Shown here: piece by piece, positions 28,567 through 37,205 of the stretch | Numbering within the stretch: the stretch's first letter is position 1 | How the letters are laid out: each line of letters starts with the position of its first letter | Assembly: GCA_017526585.1 (NCBI GenBank) | Contig: JAFXRC010000057.1 | Location: forward strand, 1-64,000 | Length of the DNA stretch: 64,000 nt | Direction: 5' to 3' | DNA from: Fibrobacter sp. | Lineage (GTDB): Bacteria; Fibrobacterota; Fibrobacteria; Fibrobacterales; Fibrobacteraceae | Notes under the pieces: model-generated | What the model was told of the DNA's origin: nothing | The model's database searches: none | What the model saw: the letters and a program-made list of their open reading frames with translations, nothing else | Position numbers and translations under genes: made by a program

Positions 28567-29861
28567 TGAAGTCCCTTGCTACGATGAAGCGATTTGTTTT
28601 TGTGCTGCTAGGTTTTGCCGCCTTTGCCGTTGCTGAACCCGTGTTGATGGAAGGGGTCGCGGCGGTGGTCGATGGCAAGCCGATTATGCGTTCGGAATTC
28701 CTGAACAATCTGTACCGATTCCAGGAAACTCCGGAAGGCTCGGCGATGTCCGAGGCGGACCAGCGCAAGTATGTGCTTGACCAGATGATCGAAGAAAAGG
28801 TGCTGCTCAGCCGCATTGACCGCGACTCTATTGTGGTAAGCGATGCCGAAGTCGACCAGCGCGTGAATGCCCATTTGTCGCAGCTTGCCGCTAGCCAGAA
28901 TACGAATTTGGCGACTCTTGAAAAGGCGATTCGTGCCCAGCTCGGAATCAGCATGGCGCAGTACCGTGATCAGCTGGCGAAGCAGATTCGTGGACACATC
29001 GAGTTGTCCCGCGTGCGTCAGCGTCATGTGGGTGCCATTAATCCGACCAAGAAGGAGGTCGATGCCTTTTTTGCTGAATACAAGGACTCGATTCCTCAGC
29101 AGTTTAACTGTGTGCTTCTGAGCCACATCCAGCTTCCGATTCTGCCGGATTCTGCCATTGTGGATTCGGTGAAGCAGATTGCAGAAGCTTTGATCGATAC
29201 GCTTAACTTGGGCATGAGCTTTGAACTTTTGGCGAAGGCGCATTCGCAAGACACCTCTGCCGCGAAGGGGGGCGACCTCGGCTACTTTAAGCGTGGTCAG
29301 CTGGACCCGGCTTTTGAACGCGCTCTCGACCAGCTGAAAAACGGGCAGTATTCATCGAGTCCGGTGAAGACGAAAATCGGTTGGCACATTCCTCGCGTGC
29401 TCGGTCGCAAAGAAGACGGCGTTCGTTCGGCGCAGATTTTGCTCCGCACGATTCCGACGGCGAAGGATACGGCTGCGGTGATTGCCCTTGCAGATTCCCT
29501 GCAGAAGAACATCAAGACGGCGGAAGCTTTCGCTGCGGCTGCAAAGAAGTTTAGCGAGGACAAGTCCAGTAACTTTGCCGGAGGTCGTCTCGGCTGGTTC
29601 CAGCGCAACGAAATGGAACCTGCCTATGTGGACCCGGTGGCAAACCTGAATGTGGGCGAGGTTTCTGAACCTGTGCTGATTGACGGAGCTTATCACCTGT
29701 TCCGTCTAGATGATTCTCGCCAAACCCGCGACTTGAACTTGGAAGAAGACTACAGCAAGATCGAGCAGATGGCGGCGACGCACCTTGAAAACCAGAAGCT
29801 CAATGCGTTGGTGAAAAAGTGGCGCGACGAGGTTCATATCGAAATCCGCATGACGGAGTAA
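28566..29861 (+). CDS. surA: Peptidyl-prolyl cis-trans isomerase SurA-like
   Basis: 431 residues with a signal peptide (MKRFVFVLLGFAAFAVA). A SurA N-domain (EGVAAVVDGKPIMRSEF, VLDQMIEEKVLLSRI) is followed by two parvulin domains. The first is around VLLSHIQLPILPDSA to GDLGYFKRGQLDPAFERAL. The second runs from RSAQILLRTIPTAKD to GGRLGWFQRNEMEPAYV. SurA escorts outer-membrane proteins through the periplasm. The start could also be ATG 28584. It is coupled to the preceding SurA-N lipoprotein. Confidence 0.88.
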   Translation: MKSLATMKRFVFVLLGFAAFAVAEPVLMEGVAAVVDGKPIMRSEFLNNLYRFQETPEGSAMSEADQRKYVLDQMIEEKVLLSRIDRDSIVVSDAEVDQRVNAHLSQLAASQNTNLATLEKAIRAQLGISMAQYRDQLAKQIRGHIELSRVRQRHVGAINPTKKEVDAFFAEYKDSIPQQFNCVLLSHIQLPILPDSAIVDSVKQIAEALIDTLNLGMSFELLAKAHSQDTSAAKGGDLGYFKRGQLDPAFERALDQLKNGQYSSSPVKTKIGWHIPRVLGRKEDGVRSAQILLRTIPTAKDTAAVIALADSLQKNIKTAEAFAAAAKKFSEDKSSNFAGGRLGWFQRNEMEPAYVDPVANLNVGEVSEPVLIDGAYHLFRLDDSRQTRDLNLEEDYSKIEQMAATHLENQKLNALVKKWRDEVHIEIRMTE

Positions 29862-29873
29862 TGTCGTTCCCTT

Positions 29874-30563
29874 ATGATTCATTTTAACCACGTCACTAAA
29901 TCCTATGAGGACAATTGGAAGGCTCTTTCCAATGTGACGCTGCGTATTCATAAGGGTGAATTCGTGTTCTTGACGGGGCATTCCGGTGCTGGTAAGTCGA
30001 CGCTCTTGAAGCTGATTTACATGGACGAACGCCCCGATGAGGAACGCGGCGGTCAGGTGATGGTGAAGTTTACGGGCGACTGCCTTTACGACAGCAAGAA
30101 TACGCCCGACAACAAGATTCAGGCGCTCCGTCGCAAGATGGGAATCATCTTCCAGGACTTTAAGCTATTGCCGGATCGCAATGTCTTTGAGAATGTGGCT
30201 TTGGCTTTGCGCATTGTGGGGACTCCGAGCAAGCAGATTAATGCCGCTGTATTCGATGCTTTAGCTCTGGTGGGTATCAGCCAGAAACGTTTTGCCATGC
30301 CCTATACGCTTTCGGGCGGTGAGCAGCAGCGTGTAGCGATTGCGCGTGCCATGGTGCACAACCCGTACCTGCTTTTGGCGGACGAACCGACGGGTAACTT
30401 GGACCCGAAAAACGCCGAAGAAGTCTTTAAAATTTTCAAGGAAATTAATGCCCGCGGAACGACCGTCGTGATGGCGACGCATAACCCGGACTTCTACCTG
30501 AATAGCCCCTTCCGCCGCTTGGTGCTTGATCACGGCGAGCTCCTGACGAGAGACTTGATTTAA
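29874..30563 (+). CDS. ftsE: FtsE-like cell-division ABC ATPase
   Basis: 229 residues, single ABC ATPase domain: Walker [18 protein letters not shown]-loop [19 protein letters not shown] (FtsE-like), signature [15 protein letters not shown], Walker [14 protein letters not shown] and H-loop ATHN. FtsE works with FtsX to couple ATP hydrolysis to peptidoglycan hydrolases at the septum. No ftsX follows; the next gene encodes a small envelope protein. Confidence 0.85.
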   Translation: MIHFNHVTKSYEDNWKALSNVTLRIHKGEFVFLTGHSGAGKSTLLKLIYMDERPDEERGGQVMVKFTGDCLYDSKNTPDNKIQALRRKMGIIFQDFKLLPDRNVFENVALALRIVGTPSKQINAAVFDALALVGISQKRFAMPYTLSGGEQQRVAIARAMVHNPYLLLADEPTGNLDPKNAEEVFKIFKEINARGTTVVMATHNPDFYLNSPFRRLVLDHGELLTRDLI

Positions 30564-30589
30564 TTTATCTTAAATTCAGAGGGGTGAAA

Positions 30590-31213
30590 ATGGGTACTTG
30601 GGTTAAGTGCATCTTTTGTTTGCTACTTGTTAGCTTGTCTGTGCTCGCCTCCGAAGAAGAATCGAAAAATGAGTATTGGCGAGAAAATCAAAGCCATGAT
30701 GTGTTTTATTTCGGTGCCGATGTCTCTACATGGTCGGATCATGTTGATTACAATATGGTTGCGGAGGGCGGAAAACCCATTTTAAATCGCCTTTATTTGA
30801 CGGCTGATTTTTTGAATCTCCATATTATGTCTGATAAAGACAGGGAAGATTCGGATTCGACTGCAAGAATAACGGGCATGAGTGGCCTTGTGTCGCTGTT
30901 TTTTTTGCCATTTGTTATGTCGGGCAATGAGTCTGAAAATACCATGTTCGGTGTCTTGGCCTTGATGAATCCGACTTTGGAGTATTATTTTTGGGAAGGT
31001 TTTACGACCCTGTCGGTTGGTGTGGGGTATAAGACGGATTGGTTTGCTTTTAGCCCTGGGCATGAATTTTATTTTAGACCGCACGCAGATGTGAATTTAA
31101 ACGTCTTTATAGTTAGGATTTCTGCATCGTATGCGTATGTGGTCAAGGAAACCTATGACCTGAAAAAAGGTTCCAGATTTTATCTGAGAATCTACATGGG
31201 TTTCTGGTATTAG
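30590..31213 (+). CDS. Exported protein with barrel-like C-terminus, unknown
   Basis: About 207 residues. Signal peptide with core WVKCIFCLLLVSLSVLAS. The mature protein has alternating aromatic strands and ends RFYLRIYMGFWY, suggesting a small outer-membrane barrel. ATG 30590 has AGAGGGG five bases upstream, preferred over GTG 30584. It converges on the RsuA-type gene with no gap. No family recognised. Confidence 0.55.
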   Translation: MGTWVKCIFCLLLVSLSVLASEEESKNEYWRENQSHDVFYFGADVSTWSDHVDYNMVAEGGKPILNRLYLTADFLNLHIMSDKDREDSDSTARITGMSGLVSLFFLPFVMSGNESENTMFGVLALMNPTLEYYFWEGFTTLSVGVGYKTDWFAFSPGHEFYFRPHADVNLNVFIVRISASYAYVVKETYDLKKGSRFYLRIYMGFWY

Positions 31214-31984
31214 TTAGACTTGAATGGCGCGGATTTCGCCGGGTTTTAAATCGTCGAGGACGTATTTGTCGAATTGAATGCGCATGAGTCGCATGACTTC
31301 GTAGCCTAAATGGGCGAGCATGCGACGGATTTCGCGGTTCTTGCCTTCGGACAACGTAATTTCGAGCCAGCAGTTCTTTTCGCCTTCGCTATGGAACACG
31401 ACGCGCTCGGCGTGCATGAATTCTTCTTTTTCTCCGAACACGCGGGCCGCGACGTAGAAGCCTTTTTCCATCTGCGCAAGTTCTGCGGCGGTGGGCTTGC
31501 CGGCGACTTGCACGCGGTAGATTTTTTTGCGGCTTGCGTCGGTAAGGACGCGGTCCGCCCAGGCAGTGTCGTTGGTAAACAGCAGCAATCCTTCGCTCGC
31601 GGCGTCGAGGCGGCCTACGGGCGCAATGTGCGGCATTGGCTTGCCGGGAAACATTTTGGCGTACTCTTCGCGGAATAAATCCATCACGGTCTTGCGGCCT
31701 TTTTCGTCGCTTGCTGTCGTGACGATTCCGCGGGGCTTGTTCATGGCGAAGTAGACGAATTCGCTTGCGGTAACGGGGGTGCCGTCGACAAGAATTTCGT
31801 CGTTTTCATAGGCGGGCGATTCGGGGTCGCGTACGGGCTTGCCTCGGAGAATCACGTGGCCTTCGCGTACCAACTTTTCGGCTTGGCTGCGGCTGCAGTA
31901 GCCGCGCTTGGATATCACGCGGGCGACGCCGTGGGCGACTTGTTTACTTGCTTTGCCGAAATTATTGCGGTTATTGAACGCCAT
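31214..31984 (-). CDS. RsuA/RluB-family 16S/23S pseudouridine synthase
   Basis: 256 residues. An N-terminal S4 RNA-binding domain (RVISKRGYCSRSQAEKLVREG) precedes the catalytic domain with YFAMNKPRGIVTTASDE and PVGRLDAASEGLLLFTND, where Asp is catalytic, and SEGKNREIRRMLAHLGYEV. It modifies a uridine in rRNA. Its start overlaps the end of the arginase-fold gene by 14 bases. Subfamily (RsuA, RluB or RluE) is not resolved. Confidence 0.9.
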   Translation of the reverse strand: MAFNNRNNFGKASKQVAHGVARVISKRGYCSRSQAEKLVREGHVILRGKPVRDPESPAYENDEILVDGTPVTASEFVYFAMNKPRGIVTTASDEKGRKTVMDLFREEYAKMFPGKPMPHIAPVGRLDAASEGLLLFTNDTAWADRVLTDASRKKIYRVQVAGKPTAAELAQMEKGFYVAARVFGEKEEFMHAERVVFHSEGEKNCWLEITLSEGKNREIRRMLAHLGYEVMRLMRIQFDKYVLDDLKPGEIRAIQV

Positions 31985-32786
31985 GGATCCCCGTGAGCAA
32001 GTGGAAAAGTTTTTCGTTCAGCGTGTTGTTCAGGGTGTCTGCTGCGGCGGTGTCTGCTAAATCCATGTCGCGGGAGCGTTCCCCGCAGATGTCCACTCCG
32101 ATAATTTTGTGCTGTTGCGCTAATGCGTTGATAATTGCCGTCATGTGCTCCAAGCGTAGCGTTCCTTGATCCCAGTTGGTGGTGGCGTAGGTGGGTGCGA
32201 GAGCATCCTTGTCAATGGATAGGTAGATGTTTTGCGAAAGCGGATGCTCTAGGTTTTTCAAGCCTAAGATGAATTTTTCGAATTCGCCGGGCTTGCTTAT
32301 CATCGCGTTGTATTCGTCTTCGTGAATGTAAGAAACCTTTTTATGGGATGGATTTTCCGCGGTGAGGATTTTTGCAACTCCGATGATGACGACATTGTCG
32401 ATGAACTTGTTTTCCTCGATGACTTTCTTGACCCAGCCACCGCAGCTCAAGATGTTGCCGAATCGCGGTTCCTGCATGTCGGGGTGGTGATCGAAAACGA
32501 CGAGCGAAAAGTTTTCCTGCACCATGTCCGTCCAGATTTTGCTCATGTAGTGGTAGTTGCCGTTGTCGAAGAAATGGATGCCACGTGCGTCCGTAACGCC
32601 CGCGTCGGCGATGCGCTTGCGGATCACTTCGGCGGCTTCGTCGTCGCAGTAGCAGTCTGTGCCCGGAATGTCGGCGCAGTCTATGTAAAGGGTGTTCGCA
32701 TCTTGGATTGCGGCAGAACGCAACCCTTGCATAAAGGGCTGCTCGGTGTAAACACCTGTAAAATTCTGTATCGTAACTGTGCTCAT
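31971..32786 (-). CDS. Arginase/agmatinase/histone-deacetylase-fold protein
   Basis: 271 residues of the ureohydrolase superfamily. FDHHPDM and LSIDKDALAP provide the DHHxD and DxD manganese ligands, and GVDICGE provides the acidic partner. The Gly-His loop is shortened. Substrate unknown. The frame runs on to 33005, but upstream residues are encoded by a REP-like repeat and by the end of the radical SAM gene, so ATG 32786 (MSTVTIQNF) is the likely start. No good Shine-Dalgarno is seen; see the repeat at 32791. Confidence 0.8.
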   Translation of the reverse strand: MSTVTIQNFTGVYTEQPFMQGLRSAAIQDANTLYIDCADIPGTDCYCDDEAAEVIRKRIADAGVTDARGIHFFDNGNYHYMSKIWTDMVQENFSLVVFDHHPDMQEPRFGNILSCGGWVKKVIEENKFIDNVVIIGVAKILTAENPSHKKVSYIHEDEYNAMISKPGEFEKFILGLKNLEHPLSQNIYLSIDKDALAPTYATTNWDQGTLRLEHMTAIINALAQQHKIIGVDICGERSRDMDLADTAAADTLNNTLNEKLFHLLTGIHGVQ

Positions 32787-32790
32787 TTCG

Positions 32791-32828
32791 CTAGAGATTG
32801 CCGCGCCACGTTGTGGCTCGCAATGACG
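32791..32828. repeat. REP-like dispersed repeat
   Basis: On the minus strand it reads CGTCATTGCGAGCC, nine variable bases, then CGCGGCAATCTCTAG. The same blocks recur at 49656-49694 and, in degenerate form, three more times nearby. It fills part of the gap between the radical SAM stop and the arginase-fold start, ending four bases before that ATG. Confidence 0.75.
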
Positions 32829-32865
32829 TGCTTGTGAATTTGCATGGCTTTCATAAAATATAAAC

Positions 32866-33786
32866 TTATTTGCCGAAACGCTTGCAAAAGGTGCAACTTT
32901 GGCAAAGCGGGTGGCGCAATTCGTGCTTTTCGAAGCCTTCACGGAGGCTTTTAGCGGTGGGCGAGCTGAGAATTTCGACAAGGCTTTGGTCGGCAATGTT
33001 TCCAAGGGTCATTTGACCGCTGTAGTCTAGGCAGCAGGCGACGACGCGACCATCGTGTAGTATTGCCACATGAGTGTCTAGCGCGCGACAAGAACCTGCG
33101 GTGGATTTTACACGAGTTTCGTCTAGTTCGGGCCATTCGAAGCGGGAATCCTGATGCAGGTAGATTCGACCAGTGATATTGAAGCTTTTGTGGCGACTGC
33201 AGAAATGTGAGAGTGAAATTTGCGTGCCGGATGCGGCTTCTTCGGAATTGTTGCCTAGGATTTCGCGCACTTTGGCAAGGAATGTCTCGTTCCAGGAATT
33301 GCTGGTGGCGTCGCCGACATTCCAGAGCCTTAAATTGACATACATGTCGGGGCGAGTGGCGTTCGCCGTCTTGCAGAATTCGAGAACATTTTGGAGATGA
33401 CGCATTGCTGCGTCCCGCGGCAGTTCTGCATAGGCGTGCGTTGAAAAGTTCACCTGTCTTACGGCAGGGCATTCCAAGATGCTCTGCGAAACCCGAGCGA
33501 TGGTGGTGCCGTTGGTGGTCAGGTTCAGCTTGAGAGGGGTCTTTTCCAACTTCTTTAGGAATTGTCCGAAGTCGGGGTGCAGCGTTGGTTCACCTAAGAC
33601 ATGAAAGTAGACATTGTCAGCGACGGTAGCGGATTCTGCGATGCACCTTTCGAAAAGTTCTGCACTCATGAACATGCGGTGCTTTTCTAGCGAAATCGGC
33701 GATGCTTCTGAAGCGGCTTTGCCGCAGGGGCAAAAGCTGCAGCTCAAGTTGCAGGCGTTCGTGATTTCGATGTAGACTGCATTCAT
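32866..33786 (-). CDS. Radical SAM protein with SPASM-type C-terminus
   Basis: 306 residues. EITNACNLSCSFCPCG carries the CxxxCxxC cluster motif; VYFHVLGEPTLHPDF and LNLTTNGTTIAR follow the radical SAM barrel. The C-terminus has GSCRALDTHVAILHDGRVV, ACCLDYSGQMTLGNI and PLCQSCTFCKR, fitting a SPASM/Twitch domain with an auxiliary cluster. Such proteins often modify peptides or act as anaerobic maturases. No obvious precursor peptide gene lies beside it. It is four bases after the CLC gene. Confidence 0.85.
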   Translation of the reverse strand: MNAVYIEITNACNLSCSFCPCGKAASEASPISLEKHRMFMSAELFERCIAESATVADNVYFHVLGEPTLHPDFGQFLKKLEKTPLKLNLTTNGTTIARVSQSILECPAVRQVNFSTHAYAELPRDAAMRHLQNVLEFCKTANATRPDMYVNLRLWNVGDATSNSWNETFLAKVREILGNNSEEAASGTQISLSHFCSRHKSFNITGRIYLHQDSRFEWPELDETRVKSTAGSCRALDTHVAILHDGRVVACCLDYSGQMTLGNIADQSLVEILSSPTAKSLREGFEKHELRHPLCQSCTFCKRFGK

Positions 33787-33789
33787 GCT

Positions 33790-35172
33790 TTATTTGATTC
33801 TCAGCTTCTTCTGTGCGTAAATGCTTTGCCCGCCGTTGCAGACATAGGCAAAAATGCAGACGATGAAGAAGGCGGGTAGATTGTCGAATCCGAAAATTTC
33901 TGCACCGATGAAGATGGGCGCGAACAGCGTGTTGGTGGCGCCGCCAAAAACTGCGGCGTAGCCAAGGGCTGCGGCGAGTGGCAGGGGAACGCCGACCATG
34001 GCGGCGGTAGCGGCTCCGAAGGTTGCCCCGATGGCAAATAGAGGTGTGACTTCGCCGCCCTTGAAACCGACGGCGACCGTAACGATGGTGAGGATGAATT
34101 TGAAAATCCAGTCGCAGGCGTAGACGGATTCGGCGGAGTTGATGCTTGCCGAGGTTCCCGCGAAGCAAAGGTCGATGAGGTTTGTACCAAGTCCCGCGTA
34201 GCGTCCTTGCCAGAGTAGGAGAATCACAAAACTCAAGGCGACACCTACGAATGCGATACGTTTGTAGGGATTTGAAATTTTCTTTGCAAATAGGTTCTTC
34301 GCAAGCGAAAGCACCTTTGCGAAACCGCCACCGACGATTCCAAAGAGGATGCCTAGGATGGCGAGTTTTAAAACGAATTGGATGTCGAGACCATTTTCGT
34401 TCCAGAGAAGACCGGCGACATTCCAGTCGGGGAATAGGGCGCTCAGGTCGACGGAGAATTTTTCGAGACCGAGTAGTTCCGAAACCTTGTAGGCGGTAAA
34501 GGCGGCGACCGTTGCGGGTAAGAGTGCGGCAAGTTCAAGGTGCCCTACTAGCAAAATTTCGATAGCGAGCGCAATCGCTGCGAGTGGAGTCTGGAAAAGT
34601 CCGGCAAAACCTGCTGCCATGCCTGCGACAAGTAAAATTCGCCCCGCATTTTCAAGATGGATTTTTTTGCTGATGTTGTGTCCTAGGGTGGCTCCAATCT
34701 GCATCGCAACCCCTTCGCGTCCGGCACTGCCGCCGAACAGGTGCGTCATCCAGGTGCTTACGGCGACCATCGGAATCATCCGCAGCGGAATTTCGCCTTC
34801 TTTGCCGTGTGCCACGCCAAAGACCATGTCCATGCCGCGGTCAGATTCCTTTCCAAATTTACGGTAGGCTAGAATAATTGCGATTCCAGCGAGGGCAAGA
34901 CCCGGAATCCAGTAGATTGGGTGGGCATCGCGGAGAGCACTTGCTGCGAGCAGGACTTGCCCGAAGAATGCGGTGAGTGCTCCGACAAGGGCTCCAAGGA
35001 ATACTGCCACAATGGTGAGAATGGGGAGCGAAAGCCATTTTTGTACAAAGGCCGTCATTCTCGCTTTCATCTGTTCCTTCGCCATGCGCATCATCTGCTC
35101 CTTCATTTCGGGAGACATGCCGGCGAATTGTTCCTTGAACTGGTTGTATTTTCCAAAATCTTTGAAATTCAT
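33790..35172 (-). CDS. CLC-family anion channel/antiporter, probably fluoride (CLC-F) type
   Basis: 460 residues, about ten membrane helices after a methionine-rich amphipathic N-terminus. HLFGGSAGREGVAMQIGATLG is the GREG helix with the gating Glu; GFKGGEVTPLFAIGATFG replaces the GxFxP block of chloride-type CLCs. GGEVTPLF is the pattern I associate with the fluoride-exporting CLC-F clade. It exports halide in exchange for protons. A fluoride riboswitch is not visible upstream. First gene of a four-gene minus-strand operon. Confidence 0.85.
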   Translation of the reverse strand: MNFKDFGKYNQFKEQFAGMSPEMKEQMMRMAKEQMKARMTAFVQKWLSLPILTIVAVFLGALVGALTAFFGQVLLAASALRDAHPIYWIPGLALAGIAIILAYRKFGKESDRGMDMVFGVAHGKEGEIPLRMIPMVAVSTWMTHLFGGSAGREGVAMQIGATLGHNISKKIHLENAGRILLVAGMAAGFAGLFQTPLAAIALAIEILLVGHLELAALLPATVAAFTAYKVSELLGLEKFSVDLSALFPDWNVAGLLWNENGLDIQFVLKLAILGILFGIVGGGFAKVLSLAKNLFAKKISNPYKRIAFVGVALSFVILLLWQGRYAGLGTNLIDLCFAGTSASINSAESVYACDWIFKFILTIVTVAVGFKGGEVTPLFAIGATFGAATAAMVGVPLPLAAALGYAAVFGGATNTLFAPIFIGAEIFGFDNLPAFFIVCIFAYVCNGGQSIYAQKKLRIK

Positions 35173-35228
35173 AGATAAACCTTGTTTGCGAGCTAAATTT
35201 AGAAATTTAGTGTGAATGGTTGTTTTAG

Positions 35229-35236
35229 TATATTTG
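35229..35236 (+). promoter_or_regulatory. TATATTTG -10-like box for the AlgX-like operon
   Basis: TATATTTG, identical to the tRNA-Asn promoter -10, ends four bases before ATG 35241. If that ATG is the true start the mRNA is nearly leaderless. No good -35 is visible. Confidence 0.45.
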
Positions 35237-35240
35237 AAAT

Positions 35241-37205
35241 ATGAAATTTCAAGAATCCTGCCCTAAAAAAATGGCTCTTGCCATTTCGGTGATGTCCGCT
35301 TTTATCTGGTCGCTTTCGTCTTGTGCTTCGAGCAAGAACGATGCGGTGGTGGAACAGCCCACTGTTTCTGAAACGCAACCGTCTGTTCAGCCTTTGCCGC
35401 AGTCGGTTCCTACGACTCTGTTTGAAACGAAGAAGGTGGGTGACGATAGGCAGGTGCGTGTCGTGGAAAAGCCAACGCTTGCCGCCCTTGATTTTGCTGC
35501 GTATTACAGCAATCCGATTCGCTTGGCGGGTAAGGATGAAAAGCCCGAGAACTATACCGGAAAGATGGCTGCGGTAACCGTGGCGGAATATCCGTTCCCG
35601 ATGCTTAGTTCCGTGTCGGAAACCGAGCCTGCGGTGGTCGCAGGTAGAGCCCCCCTTGCGTGGGAGCCGCTTTCAAAAATTCTCTACGCCCAGGTGGGCA
35701 ATGATTCCCTGGGGGTCCTGCTCAATGCCGTCGAGTCGGTCAAGTGGGATGAACCCGAAGTCTTCCGAGCCTTCCAGACTGTCTCTCGATTGTGGGGCGT
35801 GCCCATGAGTGATGGTTCCGTGGAATGGTGGGTCGAGGTGACTCCGGCTGCTTGGACGGGGCGCAAGGCTTTCTACGGAAAACTCAACCTGGTTTCGCAC
35901 GGCGAAACGGCTGAAATTTTGAATTATTACCTGACGGCAGAAATGAATGCCGAAGATGCGATGAACTGGGCTCGCACACTATCTTCCTATTGGTATCCCA
36001 CCTTGAATACCGACCTGGAAGTGCATACGCCAGGTGCTCCGTGGGAATCTCTCGAAAGCAGCAGACCTTTTGCGGTGATGCGTGGAAACCCGATGGGGAC
36101 TCCGATGTGGATCGCCTTTGAAGTGCCGGACTTCCGCTTGAGTGACGAGGCCCTGCGTGCTCGTGCCGTGGCGGATTCTTTGGCGGCGGCAGGCGAGGTG
36201 GTTCCTGTGAACCGGACTCTTGATACGAGTTCCGCATTCCGCTTGCAGACCCTAGCTGCATTGGAAGGAACTTGCCCCGCAAATGATGCTACCGCGAAGT
36301 TCCGCGATGCCCTCAAGAAAAAACTTGCGAAATTGCCGAAGGAACAGAACGCCTGGGCTGCAAATGAGATGCTCTGGTTCCGCCGCAACGCGAATTACCT
36401 GCTTGCCGATAAGATAACGGCGCAGGATTCCCTGCACAATCCGCTTCCGCGCCTTCTGGAACTCAAGAAGTACCTGGATTCCTTGAATGTGCAGCTCCTG
36501 GTGGTGCCGGTACCCGTGAAAGAGGAAATCTACGGAGAACGCCTTGTCGAAGGCACTGCTGCAGACCTTTGCGTAAATCCGGCCGGTCGCGAATTTACCC
36601 GCGAAATGCTTGCCGCAGGGCTCGACGTACTTGACCTTTATCCGGCGCTGATGGCGGCGAAGTCGGGTGACGAGCCGCCGCACTATAGCTACCAGCGTTA
36701 CGATACGCACTGGGCTCTGCCTGGAATGCTTGCTGCGTTGGAACAGCTGGCGGCGCGCATCACGCAGTATTCCTGGTATGCTGAATCGGGCGCACAGCCG
36801 GGTTCGCTAACCATGCAGGAGATGGTGACACTTCGCGAAGGTGATTTGGTGGCGCACTTACCCGATGCCGAAAAGTCGAAGTATCCTGCTGACACCTTGG
36901 CGGCAATGAAGGTTTTCAAGGGCTCGGAACCTTACAAGGGCGGCAAGAATTCTCCGATCCTCTTGATGGGCGATTCCTTTACGGGCGTCTTTGAGTCGGT
37001 CGACCAGAAGTCGGGTGGTCCGGGTTCACTACTTGCCTTTGCGACGGGTCTCGATGTTCAGGTGCTTACGAGTTGGGGTGGTGGCCCTGGCGTGTATCAC
37101 CGCATGATGAAAATGAAGAAGGATATGCAGAGCAAACGCCTTGTCATCTACATGATGACCGCTCGTGATTTCTGGCAGTCCCCGATGGAATGGGACGCTC
37201 TTTAG
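35241..37205 (+). CDS. AlgX/AlgJ-like SGNH lipoprotein
   Basis: 654 residues. Lipobox in the N-terminus (MSAFIWSLSSCASS). The N-terminal ~330 residues are unfamiliar beta-rich sequence. The C-terminal half resembles AlgX/AlgJ/DHHW SGNH proteins: WFRRNANYLL, LNVQLLVVPVPVKEEIYG, YQRYDTHWALPGM (the DTHW Asp-His pair) and ILLMGDSFTGVF with the nucleophile Ser. Such proteins transfer acetyl groups to exopolysaccharide with an MBOAT partner; one lies at 26288. First gene of the operon with the TIGR02171 lipoproteins. A start at ATG 35271 is possible. Confidence 0.7.
   Translation: MKFQESCPKKMALAISVMSAFIWSLSSCASSKNDAVVEQPTVSETQPSVQPLPQSVPTTLFETKKVGDDRQVRVVEKPTLAALDFAAYYSNPIRLAGKDEKPENYTGKMAAVTVAEYPFPMLSSVSETEPAVVAGRAPLAWEPLSKILYAQVGNDSLGVLLNAVESVKWDEPEVFRAFQTVSRLWGVPMSDGSVEWWVEVTPAAWTGRKAFYGKLNLVSHGETAEILNYYLTAEMNAEDAMNWARTLSSYWYPTLNTDLEVHTPGAPWESLESSRPFAVMRGNPMGTPMWIAFEVPDFRLSDEALRARAVADSLAAAGEVVPVNRTLDTSSAFRLQTLAALEGTCPANDATAKFRDALKKKLAKLPKEQNAWAANEMLWFRRNANYLLADKITAQDSLHNPLPRLLELKKYLDSLNVQLLVVPVPVKEEIYGERLVEGTAADLCVNPAGREFTREMLAAGLDVLDLYPALMAAKSGDEPPHYSYQRYDTHWALPGMLAALEQLAARITQYSWYAESGAQPGSLTMQEMVTLREGDLVAHLPDAEKSKYPADTLAAMKVFKGSEPYKGGKNSPILLMGDSFTGVFESVDQKSGGPGSLLAFATGLDVQVLTSWGGGPGVYHRMMKMKKDMQSKRLVIYMMTARDFWQSPMEWDAL

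Noticed and set aside
32787-33005. N-terminal extension of the arginase-fold protein
   Set aside because: The extension is encoded by the REP-like repeat and by the antiphase end of the radical SAM gene; the domain begins at residue one of the shorter form.
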